28,018 nucleotides of DNA. Origin: JABDDM01 sp038240295 (GTDB lineage: Bacteria; Bacteroidota; Ignavibacteria; Palsa-1295). The notes beneath the pieces are model-generated. The model had not been told where the DNA came from. It made no database searches and saw only the letters and a list, made by a program, of their open reading frames with translations. Both the position numbers and the translations under genes were made by a program. The DNA is taken from the NCBI GenBank assembly GCA_038240295.1, contig JBBSDW010000022.1, positions 1-28,018 of the forward strand, written 5' to 3'. Positions 23,045 through 28,018 of the stretch are shown piece by piece (the stretch's first letter is position 1; each line of letters begins with the position of its first letter).

Positions 23045-24460
23045 ATGACTGAAACCACCGAGACTACCGAATTTAACCAGACCCAGCAGAAACCGCATCA
23101 GCGAGTTGCGGCAGTTTTGCTTGAGCGAACGATCGCCCGGCATGCTTCGGCGGGCGGGTATGTCGATGTCCGGTCCGTGCTAAGCGATCGCACGATTCCC
23201 GCAGTCGTTACTCGGTTTCTCGATCTTGAACTTCGGTTTTCGATCGCACGAGGAGTCGCACCGCTTCGAGAGCGGTTTCGCATCGATCAACGGCTTGAAT
23301 CCCCCGCTGTCGAAACCTTCACGACAGGGCTCATGCTCACGAGCACGATGCCGATATCGGAATTTGCCGATGCATTCGCAAGCGCAATGGAAGTTGCGCA
23401 TGCCTACCTTGTTCGCCCCGAACAAACGCTCGCAGCGCTTCTGACCAACAACGAAGCTGAGACAAAACTCGACAAGCGATTCTTCGATATCCTGGAACAC
23501 GCTGCCGAGTATCAGTATCTATCCGAGATCACGCTTGCGTGGGCCGAGCGGCTTCGAGCTGCCGGTGTCACTCATGTCGACGAGGTGACGCTCTATCGCC
23601 AGTTTCGTAAAATACATCGTGGCGTCCTCGGAAATTTCCCCGTGAGTGAAATAGGCGAATTGCTCGGGCCTTTGTACGATCTTTATAGTCTGGCAGAAAT
23701 TCGGTCGATCGAGCGAACTGTACTTGAGGATTTTTTTAGCGATCGAGGGATGTCGGCCGCGCGAAACCGGATAGAATTTTCAGGGGCCGAAACACTCACA
23801 ATGCGTGAGTTGCAAATGTTGCTCGATGACCTGTTACGCGGTGAAGATCCTCCCAAACCTGTGGATACGACGGTGCCTCTCGAGACCATCCAGTTTGATC
23901 CATCCACTCAAACTCCCGAACAACCTCCGACCAGCTACGACGACTTCATTCGCGATTTAAAGAGTGCCGGGATTCCGGTAGTAACACCAAAACGCAATTC
24001 GCAAAGCAACATTCAGAGCTTCGACCTGAATCGCGCCATGCCCGCACCTGAAGAACAATCCGACAATTCGAGCGAGCAGGCACCGCTCATGAAGCTCGCT
24101 GAGCAGGATAGTGTCGGCATGATCGAAGTTGAGGTGATCGAGCTTCCTGCCGAGACACCACGTTCGTCAAAAACGAAGGAAGTCCTCGCGCTTCCCCCAT
24201 CGAGCGCCGAGGCAAAACTTCCCACGATGGGCAGCATGATCGAGCCCGACCTTCGAAGAAAATTTATACGAAAGCTTTTTGAAGATAACGACACCGATTA
24301 CAAGCGGTACGTGACACTGCTCAATCAAACCGAGAGTTGGAAGCAGGCTTCCATTTATGTCGACGCGATCTTCCTTCGGCATCGTATCAACCCTTATTCA
24401 AAAACGGCGATCAGGTTTTCTGATCTCGTTTACTCGCGATTCGTACGCAGCGAGAAATAA
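23045..24460 (+). CDS. Conserved hypothetical protein, cotranscribed with obgE
   Basis: I recognise no domain in this 471-residue protein. There is no signal peptide or membrane segment. Residues about 18-240 look like an alpha-helical domain (RVAAVLLERTIARH, FFDILEHAAEYQYLSEITLA, EIGELLGPLYDLYSLAEIRS). Residues about 255-370 are low-complexity and disordered, rich in Pro, Ser, Glu and Thr. A C-terminal helical domain of about 75 residues follows, with LRRKFIRKLFEDNDTDYKRY, SWKQASIYVDAIFLRHRINP and FSDLVYSRF. The C-terminal part looks conserved and could bind a partner. The stop is only 12 bases before obgE, so the two are almost surely one operon; a role tied to ribosome assembly or cell-cycle control is an inference from that alone. 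Confidence 0.7.
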   Translation: MTETTETTEFNQTQQKPHQRVAAVLLERTIARHASAGGYVDVRSVLSDRTIPAVVTRFLDLELRFSIARGVAPLRERFRIDQRLESPAVETFTTGLMLTSTMPISEFADAFASAMEVAHAYLVRPEQTLAALLTNNEAETKLDKRFFDILEHAAEYQYLSEITLAWAERLRAAGVTHVDEVTLYRQFRKIHRGVLGNFPVSEIGELLGPLYDLYSLAEIRSIERTVLEDFFSDRGMSAARNRIEFSGAETLTMRELQMLLDDLLRGEDPPKPVDTTVPLETIQFDPSTQTPEQPPTSYDDFIRDLKSAGIPVVTPKRNSQSNIQSFDLNRAMPAPEEQSDNSSEQAPLMKLAEQDSVGMIEVEVIELPAETPRSSKTKEVLALPPSSAEAKLPTMGSMIEPDLRRKFIRKLFEDNDTDYKRYVTLLNQTESWKQASIYVDAIFLRHRINPYSKTAIRFSDLVYSRFVRSEK

Positions 24461-24472
24461 CATAACGTATCC

Positions 24473-25483
24473 ATGCAATTTATTGACGAGGCACGCATTC
24501 GCGTCGAGGCCGGTAAGGGCGGCGATGGTGTCATTTCCTGGCGACGAGAGAAATACGTACCCAAAGGCGGACCCGATGGCGGCAATGGCGGAGTCGGTGG
24601 CTCGGTCTATCTCGAAGCCGATACCCAGCTTTCGACACTGCTTGATTTCCGCTACCTGAAAAAAGTAACGGCCGGCGATGGAAATCCCGGCGCAGCCAAT
24701 AACTGCACCGGACGCAACGGCAAGGACGCGATCATTCGCGTACCGGTCGGAACCCAGGTTCGCGATACCGCCAACGGACATCTGGTTGCAGATCTTCTTG
24801 AGAAAGGTCAGAGCGTGCTCATCGCAAAAGGTGGTCGCGGAGGTCTCGGCAATACGGAATTCAAGACTTCCACCAATCAGGCTCCGCGTCATAAGACGGA
24901 CGGCAAACCTGGCGAAGCGATGGATCTCGAACTGGAGCTAAAGCTGCTTGCCGATGTTGCGCTAGTCGGATTTCCGAACGCCGGAAAGTCCACGCTTATC
25001 TCTCGAATTTCTGCAGCGAAGCCGAAGATCGCCGAGTATCCGTTCACGACCCTTATTCCGAACCTGGGCATCGTGCAGGCCCCTGCTGAGCATCAGTCCT
25101 TCGTAGTTGCCGATATCCCCGGACTCATCGAAGGTGCCTCGGAGGGACGCGGTTTGGGACATCAATTCCTGAAGCACATCGAGCGCAGCGCGGTGCTCCT
25201 CTTTTTGCTTGATGGCACCGACGAACTGAATCCCCCGTCAGAATCCTTCAAAGTGCTGAAGAAAGAACTTGGATCGTTCAACAAAGAACTGCTCGCGAAA
25301 CCACGGCTGGTCGTAATCACGAAATCGGATTCGATTCCGGAAGATGCGATGGCGAAATTTCGCAAGTCGAAGATCGACGGTAAAAAGCCGATGATCATTA
25401 GCGCCGTAGCCGGTGAAAATATTCCCGAACTCATTGCGCTGCTATGGGAGAAAGTGCTCGCGATGAAAGCGGAGCAATTGTGA
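24473..25483 (+). CDS. obgE: GTPase ObgE/CgtA
   Basis: ObgE is an essential GTPase that binds the 50S subunit and links ribosome maturation to growth and stress. Residues 1-158 are the glycine-rich Obg fold (MQFIDEARIRVEAGKGGDGV, YVPKGGPDGGNGGVGGSVYL, AKGGRGGLGNTEF). The G domain has G1 GFPNAGKS (166-173), switch I with YPFTTL (T192, T193), G3 DIPGLIEGA (from 214), G4 TKSD (283-286, a variant of NKxD) and G5 SAV (from 310). It ends at 336, without the C-terminal OCT domain, as in many Bacteroidota. It follows the 471-residue protein by 12 bases and converges with the outer-membrane barrel gene. Confidence 0.96.
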   Translation: MQFIDEARIRVEAGKGGDGVISWRREKYVPKGGPDGGNGGVGGSVYLEADTQLSTLLDFRYLKKVTAGDGNPGAANNCTGRNGKDAIIRVPVGTQVRDTANGHLVADLLEKGQSVLIAKGGRGGLGNTEFKTSTNQAPRHKTDGKPGEAMDLELELKLLADVALVGFPNAGKSTLISRISAAKPKIAEYPFTTLIPNLGIVQAPAEHQSFVVADIPGLIEGASEGRGLGHQFLKHIERSAVLLFLLDGTDELNPPSESFKVLKKELGSFNKELLAKPRLVVITKSDSIPEDAMAKFRKSKIDGKKPMIISAVAGENIPELIALLWEKVLAMKAEQL

Positions 25484-25500
25484 AGTAGGCGAAGCTTCGT

Positions 25501-25989
25501 TCAGAATCCGACCATCAATCCGCCGGTCCACTTAATGTCTCTTGATTTCAAATCTCTCGCTCCGCTTGTCGTGACGTTGTGATAAACGTCAATGAGCCCA
25601 AATGTGTAGCGAACATCGGCGAACAAATAGGCAAAAGGAAGCACTTTTACGCTAAGACCACCGCCGGCGTCGAGGCCGAGATCGAGCGACTTGAAGAGCG
25701 TGTTCTGGTCGGCAGTCTGTGACCGCCCAGTCGAATCTGTGATCGCAGAAGCCGAAAGTTTGAACCCGATGTTCGGACCGGCAAAGACGCACGGCGAGAA
25801 TGCCCCATCGATCGGACTTATTTTTAGCAAGATCGGGATCTGGAGATAGGTGAGCTTCTCCGCCCACGATTCGCCGTTCGAAGCATTCGGTGACCCACTC
25901 GGAAAGGTCGCTGCAGCTGTAAAGCTACGCTGGGTAACAAGCAGCTCCGTTTCGATCGAAAGCGGACCGATCAGATCCTTGTCGAACAA
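25501..25989 (-). CDS. Outer-membrane beta-barrel (PorT/OMP_b-brl-type) protein, N-terminus missing
   Basis: The encoded strands (LSIETELLVTQRSF, LTYLQIPILLKIS, CVFAGPNIGFKLSA, LDLGLDAGGGLSVKVLPFAYL, DVRYTFGLIDVY, WTGGLMVGF) are those of small outer-membrane barrels of the PF13568 type, ending in an aromatic residue. The first available start is TTG 25989. Upstream the same frame remains open to a TGA near 26130 and continues the family (SYGLVERIASASISTNISSE, then GASGYILGLLFDKD), but offers no ATG and no signal peptide before the stop. So the 5' end is lost or frameshifted and the protein could not be exported. It is convergent with obgE (17 bases) and divergent from the OppA-type gene, which begins just 20-40 bases beyond the truncation. 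Confidence 0.6.
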   Translation of the reverse strand: MFDKDLIGPLSIETELLVTQRSFTAAATFPSGSPNASNGESWAEKLTYLQIPILLKISPIDGAFSPCVFAGPNIGFKLSASAITDSTGRSQTADQNTLFKSLDLGLDAGGGLSVKVLPFAYLFADVRYTFGLIDVYHNVTTSGARDLKSRDIKWTGGLMVGF

Positions 25990-26149
25990 CAGGCCGAGAA
26001 TATATCCACTTGCGCCCTGTGCCGTGGAGCTGATCTCGGACGAAATGTTGGTGGAGATCGAAGCCGATGCGATCCTTTCAACAAGTCCGTAACTTTGTCC
26101 TGCAGTGCTTCTATCTTCATCGCGATATCACTTTTTCGATCCTGTTTCC

Positions 26150-27844
26150 ATGAACCGAAATCTTACGCTCGGCTTGATAGCTCTTCTTCTCATTTGCTCC
26201 TGCGGAAAAAAGAGCGCCACCCATACTCTGCGCGAGGGCAAAGGCGGCAAAAAACTGGGCGGCACTTTTTATACGAACGAGACAGGAGACCTTCGTTCGG
26301 TCGATCCGCCGCAGAACAACGATGAAACGAGTGCGCATATTTCTGAGAGTATTTACAATGGCTTGCTCGAGTTCGATCAGAATTTGAAGGTGCTCCCGTC
26401 GCTCTCCGCGCTGCCCGAAGTCTCTTCCGATGGCCTCACCTACACGTTCCACCTTCGCTCCGACGTGTATTTTCATGACGATCCCTGCTTCCCGAATAGC
26501 AAAGGGCGTAAATTCGTAGCCCAGGATGTGGTCTATTGCTGGTCGCGTGCGCTTGATCCATCGACCAACACCCTCGCCTATCCCTACTTTCAAGTGATCC
26601 AGGGCGCAGATGTCTATTTCAAGAGCGGTGCAAAGACACCGGGGGGAGTCTCGGGACTCAAGGCTCCGAACGATTCGACTTTCGTCGTCACGCTTCTCAA
26701 GCCATTCTCGCCGTTCTACGATTATCCGTTGCTTGGAGCCGCGTATATCTACCCTCACGAAGCGATCGAAAAATATGGGAAAGAGTATGCGCATCATGGC
26801 GTCGGTACCGGCCCTTTTCAATGGGTAACCTGGAAGGAAGGTCAGTATTGCCTCGTAAAGCGAAATCCGCACTACTGGGAGCATGATGCGGATGGCAATC
26901 AACTCCCCTATCTTGATTCGATCAAATACAGTTTTATGAAAGAGACAAAGGCGGAGCTGCTAAGTCTCGAACAGAACTCGCTCGATCATGTCTACCGAAT
27001 TCCAAACGAATTCTACAAAGATGTCGTCGACGAGAACAAGAAGGCGAAGGGTAAATACACGAAGTATCAGGTGATGCACATTGCTGCGCTCTCAAGTCAG
27101 TTTTATGGCTTCAATACACGGGATGTCTCGAACGTGCATCTACGCCGTGCTTTCTCGTTCGCAATTGATCGCAATAAGATCGTGAAGTATGTTTTGTCAG
27201 GACAGGCCGCAGCCCCTGGCGAGCATGGCATCGTACCGCCATCGATGCCCGGTTATCTCTTCTCGACCGTGACTGGATTCTCGTTCAATCTTGACTCTGC
27301 AAAAGCCGAGCTTGAGCTTGCCAAAAAAGATCTCAACGGCAACCTGCCTAACCTCACCTTGCAATACAACACTGGCGGCGGACGTAATGATGATGTGGCT
27401 CAGGCGATCCAGTCGCAGATCCAGTCGAATCTTGGTGTGAAGATCGGCCTGCAACAAGTCGAGTGGGCGCAGCACACTGCCATGATCGACGAAGGCAAGG
27501 CAAAGTTCTTCCGTCTCGGATGGGTAGCCGATTATCCCGATCCGCAGAATTTTCTCAATCTGCTCTACGGAAAAAATATTCCTGCCACTGGCCCAAGTTC
27601 GATCAATTCGACGAGATACAGCAATCCCGAATTCGATAAACTCTATGAAGCGGCGATCGCCTCAACCAATCGCGATGAGATCAATAAACTTTGGGCGCAA
27701 GCCGAGAGCCTCGCAATGCATGATGCACCGATGATCGTGATCTATTATGACGAGGATTTCCATCTGTTGCAGCCCGATGTCAAAGATTTCCCTCTCAACG
27801 CGATGAACAGGTTGGTCTTCACGCGTACGTGGTTCAACGACTGA
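26150..27844 (+). CDS. ABC transporter peptide-type substrate-binding lipoprotein (OppA/DppA family)
   Basis: The open frame begins at 26105, but ATG 26150 starts a clear lipoprotein signal, MNRNLTLGLIALLLICSCG, with Cys18 as the best lipidation site (564 residues). The mature protein is a solute-binding protein family 5 member: GGTFYTNETGDLRSVDPPQN, ISESIYNGLLEFD, LRSDVYFHDDPCFPNSKG, VVYCWSRALDPSTNTLAYPY, GTGPFQWVTWKEGQYCLVKR, LRRAFSFAIDRNKI, FFRLGWVADYPDPQNFLNLL, and YYDEDFHLLQPDV. This is the whole length of the family (500-580). It captures oligopeptides for an Opp/Dpp-type importer; the permease and ATPase genes are not in the window and may lie to the right, beyond 28018, or elsewhere. 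Confidence 0.92.
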   Translation: MNRNLTLGLIALLLICSCGKKSATHTLREGKGGKKLGGTFYTNETGDLRSVDPPQNNDETSAHISESIYNGLLEFDQNLKVLPSLSALPEVSSDGLTYTFHLRSDVYFHDDPCFPNSKGRKFVAQDVVYCWSRALDPSTNTLAYPYFQVIQGADVYFKSGAKTPGGVSGLKAPNDSTFVVTLLKPFSPFYDYPLLGAAYIYPHEAIEKYGKEYAHHGVGTGPFQWVTWKEGQYCLVKRNPHYWEHDADGNQLPYLDSIKYSFMKETKAELLSLEQNSLDHVYRIPNEFYKDVVDENKKAKGKYTKYQVMHIAALSSQFYGFNTRDVSNVHLRRAFSFAIDRNKIVKYVLSGQAAAPGEHGIVPPSMPGYLFSTVTGFSFNLDSAKAELELAKKDLNGNLPNLTLQYNTGGGRNDDVAQAIQSQIQSNLGVKIGLQQVEWAQHTAMIDEGKAKFFRLGWVADYPDPQNFLNLLYGKNIPATGPSSINSTRYSNPEFDKLYEAAIASTNRDEINKLWAQAESLAMHDAPMIVIYYDEDFHLLQPDVKDFPLNAMNRLVFTRTWFND

Positions 27845-27868
27845 CCTGGATTACGTGGGCGTTCGGGC

Positions 27869-27903
27869 AAGGATGAAGCCTGAATGATGAAGGATGAATG
27901 GGA
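27869..27903. repeat. Second heptanucleotide tandem array
   Basis: The units AAGGATG, AAGCCTG, AATGATG, AAGGATG and the partial AATGGGA follow each other with period 7, 25 bases after the stop codon of the OppA-type gene. It has a different unit from the array at 19075 but the same period and the same position just after a gene. Confidence 0.7.
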
Positions 27904-27971
27904 AAAGTTAGGAGAAGGGAGGGTAATCGGCAAGTAAACTGTTATTACGCCCCAACACAACAATCGGTCAT

Positions 27972-28010
27972 GTCATCCTAAGCTAGCTTCAGCGAAGTGA
28001 AGGATCTCAT
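27972..28010. repeat. Interspersed repeat of the GTCATCCT...GAAGGATCTCATG type
   Basis: The sequence GTCATCCTAAGCTAGC, then TTCAGCGAAGTGAAGGATCT and CATGG, matches a short motif often scattered in bacterial genomes (GTCATCCTGAGCG-x-AGCGAAGGATCT). Its ends are complementary (ATCCT/AGGAT, CTTCA/TGAAG), so it can fold into a hairpin. Here it carries an insertion of a few bases in the middle. Confidence 0.55.
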
Positions 28011-28018
28011 GGAATGTT

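Noticed and set aside
26105..26149. Start of the OppA-type gene at 26105
   Set aside because: The first 15 codons would precede the lipoprotein signal; ATG 26150 gives a normal signal with a cysteine at 18.
1..28018. CRISPR array, prophage, insertion sequence, tRNA or rRNA
   Set aside because: I saw no regularly spaced direct repeats with unique spacers, no transposase or phage gene, and no T-loop or rRNA core sequence.

Overview
The window looks like a chromosomal segment from a member of the Bacteroidota/Chlorobiota superphylum, most like the Kapaibacterium/Ignavibacteria side of it. The reasons are two secreted proteins with a type IX secretion (T9SS) C-terminal sorting domain, a FISUMP (Fibrobacter succinogenes major paralogous domain) lipoprotein, a head-GIN (DUF2807) lipoprotein, a DUF3078 outer-membrane-type protein, a mitochondrial-type aconitase and an ObgE without a C-terminal extension. 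The lineage is inferred from gene content only. I see no rRNA, tRNA, CRISPR array, transposase or phage gene.

Layout. 1-3200 is accessory DNA: the 5' end of an unknown gene running off the left edge (-), a 54-residue peptide gene behind a perfect Shine-Dalgarno, a beta/gamma-crystallin-like protein behind a leader with three hairpins, and then about 840 bases dense in hairpins and repeats, including a recurring TTAATCC motif and a MITE-like element between 14-bp direct repeats. 3400-6830 holds the head-GIN lipoprotein and aconitase, closed by a good terminator. 6844-12274 is an envelope block: two paralogous polytopic membrane proteins (PTPS_related type) that converge tail to tail and overlap by 86 bp. 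The right-hand one sits in a minus-strand operon behind a family-2 glycosyltransferase and a DUF3078 protein. 12412-14670 is a rearranged stretch: an orphan antitoxin-like gene, a phospholipase D/sphingomyelinase D-like protein lacking one catalytic histidine, a truncated T9SS protein, and a fragment of a DUF72/YecE gene. 14671-18103 has comM (YifB) divergent from a sialidase-type propeller protein whose sorting domain is frameshifted.

18322-23044 holds a lipoprotein, prfB with its programmed frameshift, a FISUMP lipoprotein interrupted by a stop codon, and a collapsed second copy of it. 23045-25483 is a two-gene operon of an unknown protein and obgE. 25501-27844 has an outer-membrane barrel remnant without a signal peptide and an OppA-type lipoprotein. 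The right edge carries a heptamer array and a common interspersed repeat.

Together this is a mix of housekeeping genes (acn, prfB, obgE, comM), cell-envelope and secreted proteins, and an unusual number of decaying or rearranged genes. The least explained part is 436-2720: small secreted peptide, structured leader, crystallin-like protein and TTAATCC hairpin array.
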